Shown in pieces: positions 1 through 9,306 of a stretch of DNA of 56,775 bases (positions are counted from its first letter, which is position 1; every line of letters starts with the position of its first letter). Position numbers and translations under genes: made by a program. The notes under the pieces are model-generated. The model saw only the letters and a program-made list of their open reading frames with translations, searched no databases and was not told the origin of the DNA. This DNA comes from Pseudomonas sp. AKS31 (GTDB lineage: Bacteria; Pseudomonadota; Gammaproteobacteria; Pseudomonadales; Pseudomonadaceae): assembly GCF_023634765.1 (NCBI RefSeq), contig NZ_JAMLFX010000020.1, positions 1 through 56,775 on the forward strand. The letters run 5' to 3'.

Positions 1-79
1 AGTCATGAATAACTCCTCAATAGATGTATTTTCCACCTATCGAGGTGTCCGGGGAAATTAGACCACTGCATCGGTCTGT

Positions 80-116
80 TCCCTCTCCCTCTGGGAGAGG
101 GCTAGGGTGAGGGGGC
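80..116. repeat. Solo GC-rich inverted-repeat arm (CCCTCTCCC family)
   Basis: The arm CCCTCTCCCTCTGGGAGAGGG followed by CTAGGGTGAGGGGG is the outer hairpin of the longer composite repeat found at 8845-9105 and at the right end of the window. Only the hairpin arm is present here, without the 100-bp inner unit. It lies about 65 bases before the first gene. I see no other feature in bases 1-180. Confidence 0.7.
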
Positions 117-180
117 TCTTGAACTTGCCGCATAAAATTTGATCAGTTCCTTACAGGTTCAGCCACGGGAGATCGGAGTT

Positions 181-2277
181 TTGGGCAAGTTCAGGATCGC
201 CATTCTGCTGGGAGCACTGTTGTTTCTCGGCGCTAGTGAAATCGACGCCGCTGCATTGCCGGGTGTCCCGGCCACCGCCGAAGAGGCGGACAAACCTGAA
301 CCGATTGTGCAGGGCGGTCTGCTCGGCGCGATCAGTTCGAGCATCGACGATGTGCAGGACAAACTCGATATCAACGAACACCTGGTCGACGCCTGGCGTC
401 TGCGCGCCGATCGCGCCGCCGATGAAGTCGACAAACTGGTCAACCAACCGTCGAACCGCTCGGGCTGGAGCGTTGCCGGGGACTTTCTTACGCTGTCGGG
501 CGTCTGGCTGGGCAGTTTCGCGTTGTTGACCGTGCTTGGCAGCCTGTTGACCAAGCGTCTGCGGGAGGGCCGCTGGTTGCGCACCCGCCAGCGCAGTCAG
601 GACCTGCTCGGTTACCTGCTGCCCTACACCGTACCGGCGCTGATCTGCCTGCCACTGACCCTGTACGTCAGCCATTTTCTGCAAGCTTCAGTCGGACGCG
701 CGCTGGCGCTGTGTCTAGCTTACGCGACAAGCAGCGGCATTTTTTCCACCTCGATGTTGTTGTGTGTGGTGGTGATGTTCAACGTCGGCCATAAACGTCC
801 GGCGGCGCGGATCATCCGCGATTATTGCCCACGACCGCTGTTCCTGATCGGTTTCCTCGCCGCCCTCAGCGATGCGCTGACCAGCCCGCAGATCGCCCGC
901 CAACTGGGCGGCAATATCACCAGCAGCGTCGCGGTGTTTACCGGGCTGATCGCCTCGGTGATTTTTGGTCTGCTGGTGATTCGCCTGCGCCGCCCGGTGG
1001 CGCATCTGATCCGCAATCGTCCGTTGAGCCAGCGCCTGAAACAACCTTCTTTGCAGGAGTCGCTGCGGATTTTCTCGGGACTGTGGTATTGGCCGATTGT
1101 GTTGATGGTGCTGGTCTCGGCGGTCAATCTGATCGGCATCGGCGAGGACAATCAGAAGGCCCTGCGCTGCGCATTGTTCACCACGGTATTGCTGATCGGC
1201 ACGGTGTTCCTCAGCACGATCCTGCAGCACCTGTTCAAGTCACGAAAAGCCGAAGCGATCCAGCGCAGCAGTGCCTACAAAGAACGTTTTCTCAGCCTGT
1301 TGCACGCCTTGCTGCGGATCGTCATCGCTATCGCCTTCATCGATATTCTCGGGCGGATCTGGGGCGTTTCGCTGCTCGATTTTGCCCAGAGCAGCACGGT
1401 CGGACGAGCCATCAGCAACGCGCTGAGCAGCATAGGCCTGATCTTCCTGGTCACGTGGTTGCTGTGGGTGGTGCTCGACACCGCGATTCAGGAAGCGCTG
1501 AAGCCGCCGCTCAGCAAACGCGCGGCGCGCCAGCCGAGTACGCGGGTGAAAACCATCCTGCCGCTGCTGCGCAACGCGATCAAAATCATCCTCGTGGTGA
1601 TTTGCGCGATCACCACCATGGCCAATCTGGGGATCAACGTTGCGCCACTGCTGGCCGGTGCCGGGGTGGTCGGGCTGGCCATCGGTTTCGGTTCGCAGCA
1701 ACTGGTGCAGGACGTGATTACCGGGCTATTCATCATTATTGAAGACACGCTGTCGATTGGCGATTGGGTGGTGCTTGATTCCGGGCATGCCGGCACCGTC
1801 GAAGGGCTGACCATTCGCACCCTGCGTTTGCGCGACGGCAAAGGGTTTGTGCACTCGGTGCCGTTCGGCCAGATCAAAGCAGTGACCAACCAATCGCGGC
1901 AGTTTGCCTTTGCGTTTTTCTCGGTGCAGTTCACCTATGACACCGACGTGGACAAGGCAATTGAGCTGATCCGCGAGACCGGTGATTCGATTCGCGAAGA
2001 CCCTTTCCTCAAGTACAACCTGCAAGGGCCGCTGGATGTGTTTGGTGTGGACAGGATGGATTTGAATGGCGTGGTGTTGACCGCACAGTTCCGCACGGTC
2101 TCGGGTGGGCAGTATGCGGTGAGCCGGGCGTTCAACCAGCGCTTGAAAAAGCTTGTGGATAACACTGAGTCCGTACATTTCGCGCAGACTTATCCACAAC
2201 AGGTTTTGCTGCCGAAGCGGTCGCAGCAAGAGGGGGCTGTGGTGGCGAGCGAGGTGCCGCAGGAATCGCGGACTTAA
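181..2277 (+). CDS. MscS-family mechanosensitive ion channel (YbiO-like, large)
   Basis: The protein is about 698 residues, far larger than MscS itself, and resembles the E. coli YbiO type: a signal-peptide-like N-terminus, a periplasmic segment, about ten membrane helices, then the MscS core. The pore helix is recognisable near residues 485-515 as a Gly/Ala-rich run (GAGVVGLAIGFGSQ), followed by the beta-domain motif IEDTLSIGDWVVL. MscS channels open under membrane tension and release solutes during osmotic downshock; that role is inferred from the family. The frame is open from a TTG at 139, but the TTG at 181 has a GGAG 9 bases upstream and places the hydrophobic signal sequence at the N-terminus, so I prefer it. 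The gene stands alone, convergent with lhr. Confidence 0.85.
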   Translation: MGKFRIAILLGALLFLGASEIDAAALPGVPATAEEADKPEPIVQGGLLGAISSSIDDVQDKLDINEHLVDAWRLRADRAADEVDKLVNQPSNRSGWSVAGDFLTLSGVWLGSFALLTVLGSLLTKRLREGRWLRTRQRSQDLLGYLLPYTVPALICLPLTLYVSHFLQASVGRALALCLAYATSSGIFSTSMLLCVVVMFNVGHKRPAARIIRDYCPRPLFLIGFLAALSDALTSPQIARQLGGNITSSVAVFTGLIASVIFGLLVIRLRRPVAHLIRNRPLSQRLKQPSLQESLRIFSGLWYWPIVLMVLVSAVNLIGIGEDNQKALRCALFTTVLLIGTVFLSTILQHLFKSRKAEAIQRSSAYKERFLSLLHALLRIVIAIAFIDILGRIWGVSLLDFAQSSTVGRAISNALSSIGLIFLVTWLLWVVLDTAIQEALKPPLSKRAARQPSTRVKTILPLLRNAIKIILVVICAITTMANLGINVAPLLAGAGVVGLAIGFGSQQLVQDVITGLFIIIEDTLSIGDWVVLDSGHAGTVEGLTIRTLRLRDGKGFVHSVPFGQIKAVTNQSRQFAFAFFSVQFTYDTDVDKAIELIRETGDSIREDPFLKYNLQGPLDVFGVDRMDLNGVVLTAQFRTVSGGQYAVSRAFNQRLKKLVDNTESVHFAQTYPQQVLLPKRSQQEGAVVASEVPQESRT

Positions 2278-2305
2278 CCGGTGGATTTTTTGGTGTTAGT
2301 GCTGA

Positions 2306-2406
2306 CCTCATCGCTGGCAAGCCAGCTCCCACAGTGATTTGTGGTGTGCCTTCTATTCCAGCATCACCCAAAACCCTGTGGGAGCTGGCTTGCCAGCGAT
2401 GAGGCC
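2306..2406. repeat. REP pair, family 1 (GCTGGCAAGCCAGCTCCCACA)
   Basis: Two inverted copies of TCGCTGGCAAGCCAGCTCCCACA flank about 45 bases, forming a REPIN-like unit between the convergent MscS-type gene and lhr. The same pair occurs at 6773-6872 and 10126-10226. It could fold as a long hairpin and end transcription from both sides, but there is no T-tract typical of an intrinsic terminator. Confidence 0.85.
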
Positions 2407-2419
2407 AGAACAGTCACCC

Positions 2420-5400
2420 TTAATGCCGGATCAGCTTGCTGCGCACCTGCTCCATGCCGACCTGATCCAGCTCCAGCCAGAACTGCTGCTTACCGGCAAT
2501 CTCCGCAGCCGCTGGAATTCCATCCCGATACACCAACCGATTACTCACCAACGCCGGCACTTTCACCCCCGGCAACAACGTCCCGGCCAGGTTCAATGGA
2601 TCGACCCCGCACACCACGACCAAACTGCCGTCATGCGGCCGCCGCCGTACTTCGCGCAACAGCGCAATCGCCTCGGGCAAGGCAAACTGTTCGCCCGCCA
2701 ACCCACTGACAAACCGTCCGCCACGAATCTCGCCCCGCGCTTCCAGCCGATGAAACGTGCGCAGCAATTCACGCCAGCTCGGCAACCAGTCTGCCTCGCG
2801 CTCCAGTAAGCGCCAGAACACCACGCCGTAGCGGCGCAACAAGGTCATCGCGACATGCTCCAGGGTTTCGCTGTTATCCACAGCCGCTCCGCGCCGCAGC
2901 AATGCCCAGCGCCCGGCGTCATCCATCCCGACGACAAACGCCCCGCGCCCACGACGACTGCTGCGCTGTTGGCGCTTGCTCGGCGGCGTGATCAACGCGC
3001 GCAGGCCGGCGAAGCTGTCGGCGTTCACCAGGCCAGCGCCGACCAGTTCCTGCAAGGCGATTTCCAGCTCCGTGCGCAGCAGGTGCGCTTCATGACTCAG
3101 CTCGTCAAAAAACAGCGCGCCGTGCTGACTCAAGGCTTCAAAGACCTTCCGGGTTTTTGGCGACAGTTCGCTCACCGGCGTTTGTTCGGCCAGCGCACTC
3201 CACAAACCGACCTGACTGCGCGGCAGCAACACGATCGGCGTGCTGCGCAACGCCGTGCCGCTGACCTTCTGCCGGGCACTGAGGCGCGTCCACACCAGTT
3301 TGCCGTTGCGGCACAAGTCATCCAGCCAACTCGGTGAGTAGTCTTTGAGGCGTGCCGGAAGAATGTCGCTGTCCCACGCCGAAGCGGCCGCCGCGTAGCC
3401 TTCGAACTGGCCGACAATCGCTGGCAACACGGCGCTGCCCTGGCCGCGCGTCGCGGGCGACAGATGCTGCCAGTCGAACAGAAATCGCATGAAATCCTGC
3501 AACGCGACTGGTTCGATTTCCCGGCGCAGGCGCTTGACCGTGTAGCGATGAATGCGCGCGAGCAGATGGCGTTCGCACCATTCCTCGACCTTCAGCTTCG
3601 GTGTGAATGGGCCACGCAGCACATAACCTTCGCGCTCCAGTTGTGCGAGGGCTTGATGGACTTGAGCAGTCGGCAGCGCCAGTGGTTCGGCGATATCTGA
3701 TAACGGCAGAGGGCCGAAGGCGCCGAGGCGTGCGCGGAGCACTTCAACCAGCGCTTCATCGAATGTCCAGGCCTGATCGAACCCCGGCAGCGGCTCCAGC
3801 TCGGCCTGCAATTCGCCCTGTGGATAGAGTGCCTGCAGGCAGCTCAGTCGTTCGCGGGCGAGCCATAAACAATGCTCGGCATCAATTTGTAAACGGCAGG
3901 CGCGACCGCTGCTGGCCAGGGTTTCCAGCCATGCACGCCAACCTTCGTTGGTTTGTACTTCTGCCTCGCTGATGCACGCCAGGCTCATCAGCGCCTCATG
4001 CATTTCATCCACAGCGTTCGGCGTCGGCCACGCTTCTTCACGCACGGCGGCAATCGCGTCCGCATCCAGCGCACCGAGATCATCGGTCGATTGCGGATCG
4101 CTCCAGCGCCGGTTGATCACCGCTTGGGTGCGACGTTCTTCCAGCGGTGCATCGTCGAGAAAGGTGTACGGCCGCGCACTGAGGATTTCCGCCGCGAGCG
4201 GTGAGGGCGCCGGCAGATCGCGGCTGATCAGACGCACCTCGCCACGCTCCATGCGTCGCAGCAGATTGAGCCAGCCTTCGCTGTCCATGGCCTCGTGCAG
4301 GCAATCGTCGAGGGTTTGCTCAATCAAGGGATGTTCGGGAATCTCGCGCTCGCCGGCGAGGTTTTCCAGGCAGGCAATCTGATCGGGAAATACGCTGGCA
4401 ATCAGGTCTTCGCTTTTCATCCGCTGCAACTGCGGCGCAACTTTGCGCCCACCGGTAAAACGCGGCAGCGCCAACGCCACCCCGGCATTCCAGCGCCAGC
4501 GCACGCCGAACAGCGGCGCATCGAGCACCGCTTGAATGAGAATGTGCTCGGCGCTGTTGCTGTGCAGGTAACGCCAGACGTCATCGAGTTCAAAGCTGTG
4601 GCTGGTGGACAGCGACAGGACGATCGCGTCCTCGCTGGCGGCGGCCTGCAATTCGAAGTTGAAGGTGCGGCAGAAACGCTTGCGCAGGGCCAGACCCCAG
4701 GCGCGGTTGATGCGGCTGCCGAACGGCGAGTGGATGATCAATTGCGTGCCGCCGGACTCGTCGAAAAACCGCTCCATCAGCAGCGTGTCCTGCGAGGGCA
4801 GGGCGCCGAGGGTTTGGCGGGCGCGGGCCAGGTATTCGACCAGTTGCTCGGCGCTGGCGAGGTTGAGACCGAGGGTCTGCGTCAGCCAGTCGAGCGCCGG
4901 CTGCAGATTGCCGGGGCTGGCGCTGAGCAGTTCATCGAGCTGTGCTTGCAGGCGCGCCACGGCGGACGACAATTCATCGCTGCGCCCCGGCGCTTCGCCG
5001 AGCCAGAACTGGATCGTCGGCGGCTGGCCGTGGGCATCCTCGACGCGCACTTTGCCGGTTTCCACGCGCAGGATTCGATAGGACGTGTTGCCGAGCTGGA
5101 ACACGTCGCCGGCAATGCTTTCCACCGCGAAGTCTTCGTTGACGCTGCCGATGTTCAAGCCTTGCGGCTCGAGCATGACGCTGTAATCGGCGTTATCGGG
5201 AATGGTGCCGCCGCTGGTCACGGCGGTCAGCTTTGAACCCCGACGGCCACGCAAGGTGCGGCTGACGGCGTCGCGGTGCAGGTAGGCGCTGCGGATGCCC
5301 TGGCGACCGTTGTAGCCCTCGGCAAGCATGCTCAGCAGGGCCTGGTAGTGTTTTTCGTCGAGATCGTGGTAGGGCGAGGCGCGGCGGAACATCGCCAGCA

Positions 5401-6706
5401 AGGCGTCCTCCGGCCATTCCTGACAACTGACCTCGGCGATGATCTGCTGCGCCAAAACATCCAGCGGCGCGACCGGGATGTGCAGGGTGTCGAGTTCGCC
5501 TCGGCGCACGCAGTCGAGCAGGGCGGTGCATTCGATCAGATCATCGCGGGTGGTGGCGAACAAACGGCCCTTGGGCGTGCCGCCCACCTGATGTCCGGAC
5601 CGGCCGACGCGTTGCAGAAACCCGGCGATGGAGCGCGGCGAGGCAATCTGACAGACCAGATCGACTTCGCCGATATCGATGCCCAGTTCCAGCGAGGCAG
5701 TGGCGATCAACACCTGTAGCTCGCCGCGCTTGAGCCGTTGTTCGGCGTCGAGGCGAAACTCCTTGGCCAGGCTGCCGTGGTGCGCGGCTACCGCATGCTT
5801 GCCGAGGCGTTCGCTGAGGTGTCGGCTCAGGCGTTCGGCCAGGCGCCGGGTGTTGACGAAAATCAGCGTGGTGCGGTGCTCGCGGGCGAGTTCGGCGAGG
5901 CGGTCGTAGACCAGTTCCCAGACATCGTTGGCCATGACTGCCGACAACGCCACGGGCGGCACTTCGATACCCAGATCCCGAGGCCGTGCATGGCCGATGT
6001 CGATGATTTCGCAGGGACGCTCATGGCCGCCGAGAAATTGCGCCACGGCTTCGACCGGTTTCTGCGTGGCCGACAGGCCGATGCGGGTCAGCGGTTCGGC
6101 GCACAGCGCTTGTAGTCGCTCAAGACTCAGCGCCAGATGACTGCCGCGTTTGCCGGCGGCCATCGCGTGGATTTCATCGATGATCACCGTGCGCGTGGTG
6201 CCGAGCATTTTCCGTCCCGATTCCGAACCGAGCAGCACGTAGAGCGATTCCGGGGTGGTCACCAGAATATGTGGCGCGGTCTTGCGCATGGCCGCACGGT
6301 CTTTTTGCGGGGTGTCGCCCGTGCGCACGGCGGTGGTGATTGCCAGCTCGGGCAGATTCATCTGCCGCAGGTGTTCGGTGATTCCGGCCAACGGGTTTTG
6401 CAGGTTGATGCGAATGTCGTTGGACAGCGCTTTCAGTGGCGAGACGTAGACCACCAGAGTTTCGTCGGGCAGGCCGTCGGAATGTTCCAGGCCCCGGTGG
6501 ACGAGGTCGTCGAGCACGGCGAGAAAAGCGGTGAGGGTCTTGCCGGAGCCGGTCGGCGCGGCGATCAGCGTCGAGCGGCGCTGGCGGATCAACGGCCATG
6601 CACGGGCCTGGGCGGCGGTGACCGTCGGGAAAGTCGTGCTGAACCAGGCGCTGACGGCGGGGTGAAAGCCTGCCAGGGCCGCGTCCGTGGGGATGGGCAG
6701 ATTCAT
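2420..6706 (-). CDS. lhr: Large ATP-dependent helicase Lhr
   Basis: Lhr is a 3'-to-5' superfamily 2 helicase acting on DNA or DNA:RNA hybrids in DNA repair. The protein is 1428 residues, close to other pseudomonad Lhr proteins and a little shorter than E. coli Lhr (about 1538). Visible motifs are Walker A PTGSGKT at 51-57, DEIH at 177-180, GLSATQKP (motif III), and the motif V-VI block ending FLQRVGRSGH near residue 370. The long C-terminal half fits the Lhr C-terminal domain rather than a fusion. ATG 6706 starts just before the first helicase residues. It is a single gene, bounded by REP pairs on both sides. The family assignment is secure; the physiological role here is inferred. Confidence 0.95.
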   Translation of the reverse strand: MNLPIPTDAALAGFHPAVSAWFSTTFPTVTAAQARAWPLIRQRRSTLIAAPTGSGKTLTAFLAVLDDLVHRGLEHSDGLPDETLVVYVSPLKALSNDIRINLQNPLAGITEHLRQMNLPELAITTAVRTGDTPQKDRAAMRKTAPHILVTTPESLYVLLGSESGRKMLGTTRTVIIDEIHAMAAGKRGSHLALSLERLQALCAEPLTRIGLSATQKPVEAVAQFLGGHERPCEIIDIGHARPRDLGIEVPPVALSAVMANDVWELVYDRLAELAREHRTTLIFVNTRRLAERLSRHLSERLGKHAVAAHHGSLAKEFRLDAEQRLKRGELQVLIATASLELGIDIGEVDLVCQIASPRSIAGFLQRVGRSGHQVGGTPKGRLFATTRDDLIECTALLDCVRRGELDTLHIPVAPLDVLAQQIIAEVSCQEWPEDALLAMFRRASPYHDLDEKHYQALLSMLAEGYNGRQGIRSAYLHRDAVSRTLRGRRGSKLTAVTSGGTIPDNADYSVMLEPQGLNIGSVNEDFAVESIAGDVFQLGNTSYRILRVETGKVRVEDAHGQPPTIQFWLGEAPGRSDELSSAVARLQAQLDELLSASPGNLQPALDWLTQTLGLNLASAEQLVEYLARARQTLGALPSQDTLLMERFFDESGGTQLIIHSPFGSRINRAWGLALRKRFCRTFNFELQAAASEDAIVLSLSTSHSFELDDVWRYLHSNSAEHILIQAVLDAPLFGVRWRWNAGVALALPRFTGGRKVAPQLQRMKSEDLIASVFPDQIACLENLAGEREIPEHPLIEQTLDDCLHEAMDSEGWLNLLRRMERGEVRLISRDLPAPSPLAAEILSARPYTFLDDAPLEERRTQAVINRRWSDPQSTDDLGALDADAIAAVREEAWPTPNAVDEMHEALMSLACISEAEVQTNEGWRAWLETLASSGRACRLQIDAEHCLWLARERLSCLQALYPQGELQAELEPLPGFDQAWTFDEALVEVLRARLGAFGPLPLSDIAEPLALPTAQVHQALAQLEREGYVLRGPFTPKLKVEEWCERHLLARIHRYTVKRLRREIEPVALQDFMRFLFDWQHLSPATRGQGSAVLPAIVGQFEGYAAAASAWDSDILPARLKDYSPSWLDDLCRNGKLVWTRLSARQKVSGTALRSTPIVLLPRSQVGLWSALAEQTPVSELSPKTRKVFEALSQHGALFFDELSHEAHLLRTELEIALQELVGAGLVNADSFAGLRALITPPSKRQQRSSRRGRGAFVVGMDDAGRWALLRRGAAVDNSETLEHVAMTLLRRYGVVFWRLLEREADWLPSWRELLRTFHRLEARGEIRGGRFVSGLAGEQFALPEAIALLREVRRRPHDGSLVVVCGVDPLNLAGTLLPGVKVPALVSNRLVYRDGIPAAAEIAGKQQFWLELDQVGMEQVRSKLIRH

Positions 6707-6772
6707 GGCTCAAGTTATGCGGGCGGGAGTGGGAAGATGCAAGTACCGCTTGGATCTTCACTGGCTAGCAGG

Positions 6773-6872
6773 GCCTCATCGCTGGCAAGCCAGCTCCCAC
6801 AAGGATTGATGTCGTTCACAGAATTATAATCAGCGCTCAACCCTGTGGGAGCTGGCTTGCCAGCGATGGGGC
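6773..6872. repeat. REP pair, family 1
   Basis: An inverted pair of the ATCGCTGGCAAGCCAGCTCCCACA element sits in the 322-base gap between the divergent lhr and the sugar nucleotide-binding gene. It occupies a third of that gap. The remainder (6873-7028) should hold the promoter of the downstream pair, but I see no clear -10/-35 or named operator. Confidence 0.85.
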
Positions 6873-7028
6873 CGGTCGGGACGACACAAATCCCGGCGAT
6901 CTACACTTTACGGATGACGGTTGCGCACTAAACCCGCAAAATGCAACGATTCCGGCAATTATCGACGACGGTTTCACAAGAGCCGTCGCTAAAGCCATCG
7001 TTCCAATCAGACTGGGCCTGCTGACTCT

Positions 7029-7913
7029 ATGCGAATGCGCCTTATGTTACTGGGCGGCGGAAATGCCCTTGGGCAGGCGCTGATTCGCCTCGGTGCAGAG
7101 GAAGACATCGGTTTCCTCGCCCCCCGCCCGCCCGAAAACGGCTGGGATGCCGCGAGCCTGACCCAATTGCTCGACGACACCCGTCCCGATGCATTGATCA
7201 ACCTCGCCTACTATTTCGACTGGTTCCAGGCCGAAACCGTCAGCGAAAGCCGCATGGCCGGGCAGGAGCGTGCGATCGAGCGTCTGGCTGAACTGTGCCA
7301 GCACCACAACATCGTCCTCGTTCAGCCTTCCAGTTATCGGGTGTTCGATGGCTCGCGAGCCACGGCGTATAGCGAAAAAGACGAACCGGTGCCGCTGGGC
7401 CTGCGCGGTCAGGCGTTGTGGCGAATTGAACAAAGTGTGCGCGCCACGTGCCCGCAACACGTTTTGCTACGATTTGGCTGGTTGCTCGATGACAGCCCGG
7501 AGGGCACCCTCGGGCGCTTCCTCGCACGTGCCGAACAGCCGGATGAATTGCTCCTGGCCGATGATCGCCGGGGTAATCCGACGCCGGTCGATGACGCCGC
7601 TCGGGTGATCATTTCCGTGCTCAAGCAACTCGATTGCGCCGCGCCGCTGTGGGGCACTTATCACTACGCCGGCCACGAAGCGACCACACCATTGGCGCTG
7701 GGTCAGGCGATTCTCACCGAAGCGCGCAGCCTGCATGCCCTGGCCATCGAAGCCCCGACCGCCCAGGCTCATGCCGCGCGACCGGACGCTGCCGAAGAGC
7801 CGCAACACGCGGTGCTGGCCTGCAAGAAAATTCTGCACACTTTCGGGATCAAACCGCGCGCCTGGCGTGCCGCACTCCCGGGCTTACTGGATAGGTTTTA
7901 CCGTCATGGCTGA
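7029..7913 (+). CDS. RmlD-like sugar nucleotide-binding protein
   Basis: The 294-residue protein has an N-terminal Rossmann nucleotide site of the extended SDR type (LMLLGGGNALGQAL, residues 5-18) and overall similarity to RmlD, the dTDP-4-dehydrorhamnose reductase. The catalytic Tyr-x-x-x-Lys normally found near residue 130 is not seen: the matching stretch reads VPLGLRGQALWRIEQ. It may therefore bind NAD(P) without RmlD chemistry, so I give no symbol. The start could also be ATG 7035; neither has a strong ribosome-binding site. Its last bases (ATGGCTGA) overlap the start of the next gene by 8, so the two are translationally coupled and probably act together. This pair resembles PA4069-PA4068 in P. 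aeruginosa. Confidence 0.7.
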   Translation: MRMRLMLLGGGNALGQALIRLGAEEDIGFLAPRPPENGWDAASLTQLLDDTRPDALINLAYYFDWFQAETVSESRMAGQERAIERLAELCQHHNIVLVQPSSYRVFDGSRATAYSEKDEPVPLGLRGQALWRIEQSVRATCPQHVLLRFGWLLDDSPEGTLGRFLARAEQPDELLLADDRRGNPTPVDDAARVIISVLKQLDCAAPLWGTYHYAGHEATTPLALGQAILTEARSLHALAIEAPTAQAHAARPDAAEEPQHAVLACKKILHTFGIKPRAWRAALPGLLDRFYRHG

Positions 7914-8838
7914 AGGGACTGTTTTAATCACCGGCGGAGCCGGCTTCATTGGCTCGCACCTGACCGACGCTTTGCTCGCCAAGGGGCATTCGGTGCGCAT
8001 CCTCGACGATTTGTCGACCGGCAAGCGCAGCAACCTGCCGCTGGATAACCCGAAGGTTGAGCTGATCGTCGGCGATGTCGCCGATGCGGCGCTGGTGGCC
8101 AAAGCCATGCAAGGTTGCAGCGCCGTCGCTCACCTGGCGGCCGTGGCGTCGGTGCAAGCCTCGGTGGACAATCCGGTGAAGACTCACCAGAGCAATTTCA
8201 TCGGCACGCTGAATGTCTGCGAAGCCATGCGTCTGGCCGGGGTCAAGCGTGTGCTGTATGCGTCCAGTGCGGCGGTCTACGGCAACAATGGCGAGGGCGA
8301 GTCGATTGATGAAGACACGCCCAAAGCCCCGTTGACGCCGTACGCCTCGGACAAACTGGCGGGCGAACACTATTTCGATTTCTATCGCCGTCAGCATGGC
8401 CTGGAACCGGTGATTTTCCGCTTCTTCAATATCTTCGGCCCGCGTCAGGACCCGTCCTCGCCGTACTCCGGGGTGATCAGCATCTTCAGCGAGCGCGCGC
8501 AGAAAGGCCTGCCGATTACGGTGTTCGGCGATGGCGAGCAAACGCGTGATTTTCTGTATGTCGAAGACCTGGTCGATTTGCTGGTGCAGGGGATCGAAAA
8601 GCCTGAAGTGGAAGTCGGCCCGGTGAACGTCGGCTGGAATCAGGCAATGAGCCTCAAACAAATGCTGGAAGCACTGCAAGCGGTGGTCGGTGAACTGCCG
8701 CCGATCAGCTATGGCCCGGCGCGCTCCGGCGACATCCGTCATTCGCGGGCGAACAACGCTCGTTTGCTGGAGCGCTTCAAGCTGCCGCAGCAGACGCCGA
8801 TGAGCGTCGGTTTGGCGCGGTTGTTGGGGCGTGCCTGA
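7906..8838 (+). CDS. NAD-dependent epimerase/dehydratase (GalE/WbpP-like extended SDR)
   Basis: A 310-residue extended short-chain dehydrogenase. It shows the NAD-binding motif GGAGFIGSHL (residues 10-19), an acidic residue ending the second strand (RILDD), a Ser in YASSAAVYG (about 120), and the catalytic Tyr146-x-x-x-Lys150 in TPYASDK. These are the marks of UDP-hexose 4-epimerases. The exact sugar cannot be read from sequence, so a symbol such as galE would be a guess. ATG 7906 is chosen because it overlaps the stop of the previous gene and begins directly before the Rossmann strand; the open frame extends upstream to 7735 only inside the neighbour. It is the last gene of a two-gene unit ending at a repeat and a bidirectional terminator. 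Confidence 0.85.
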   Translation: MAEGTVLITGGAGFIGSHLTDALLAKGHSVRILDDLSTGKRSNLPLDNPKVELIVGDVADAALVAKAMQGCSAVAHLAAVASVQASVDNPVKTHQSNFIGTLNVCEAMRLAGVKRVLYASSAAVYGNNGEGESIDEDTPKAPLTPYASDKLAGEHYFDFYRRQHGLEPVIFRFFNIFGPRQDPSSPYSGVISIFSERAQKGLPITVFGDGEQTRDFLYVEDLVDLLVQGIEKPEVEVGPVNVGWNQAMSLKQMLEALQAVVGELPPISYGPARSGDIRHSRANNARLLERFKLPQQTPMSVGLARLLGRA

Positions 8839-8844
8839 AAAGAG

Positions 8845-9105
8845 CCCCTCACCCTAACCCTCTCCCAGAGGGAGAGGGGACTGACCGAGGTGTTCTTTCG
8901 AGTTACACCGACCTGAAATATCGAGTCGAACTCAGGTTTTGAAAGGCACCCAAATCGGCTCCCTCTCCCGGGGGATAGGGGACTGACCGAGGTGTTTGGA
9001 TGAGATACGCCGACCTGAAATATCGAGTCGAACTCAGATTTTGAAGAACACACAAATCGGCTCCCTTTCCCCCTCTCCCTGAGGGAGAGGGCTGGGGTGA
9101 GGGGG
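8845..9105. repeat. Composite intergenic repeat with two tandem ~100-bp units
   Basis: The outer arms CCCTCACCCTAACCCTCTCCC and GGGAGAGGGCTGGGGTGAGGGGG are inverted repeats. Between them lie two direct repeats of about 100 bases starting near 8876 and 8979. Each reads GGGGACTGACCGAGGTGTT, then a variable stretch, then CCGACCTGAAATATCGAGTC, then AAATCGGCTCCCT. The same element, again with two units, lies at 56577-56775. No open reading frame of protein-like composition spans it. Confidence 0.8.
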
Positions 9106-9141
9106 AAATCCAGCTCACGCCACAGGTTTCCAGCAGACATG

Positions 9142-9171
9142 AAAAAGGCGCCCTTTGACAGGCGCCTTTTT
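9142..9171. terminator. Bidirectional intrinsic terminator
   Basis: AAAAAGGCGCC, an 8-base loop, and GGCGCCTTTTT form a perfect 11-bp inverted repeat ending in a T-run on both strands. It sits between the epimerase gene (plus strand) and the oprG-type gene (minus strand), which converge here, and suits both. Confidence 0.9.
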
Positions 9172-9306
9172 CACGGCCGGAATATGTCGCTACTCCTGTG
9201 GCGAGGGGATGTTATCCCCCGATCAACTGCGTACGGTCGCCGTCAGTTCTATGCCTGCTCACCACCAAGCCTCATTCACCACCACGTGAACGTTCGGTAA
9301 CTCGAC

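Noticed and set aside
139..180. TTG 139 as start of the mechanosensitive channel
   Set aside because: It has no Shine-Dalgarno, and TTG 181 has GGAG at suitable spacing and yields a cleaner signal peptide.
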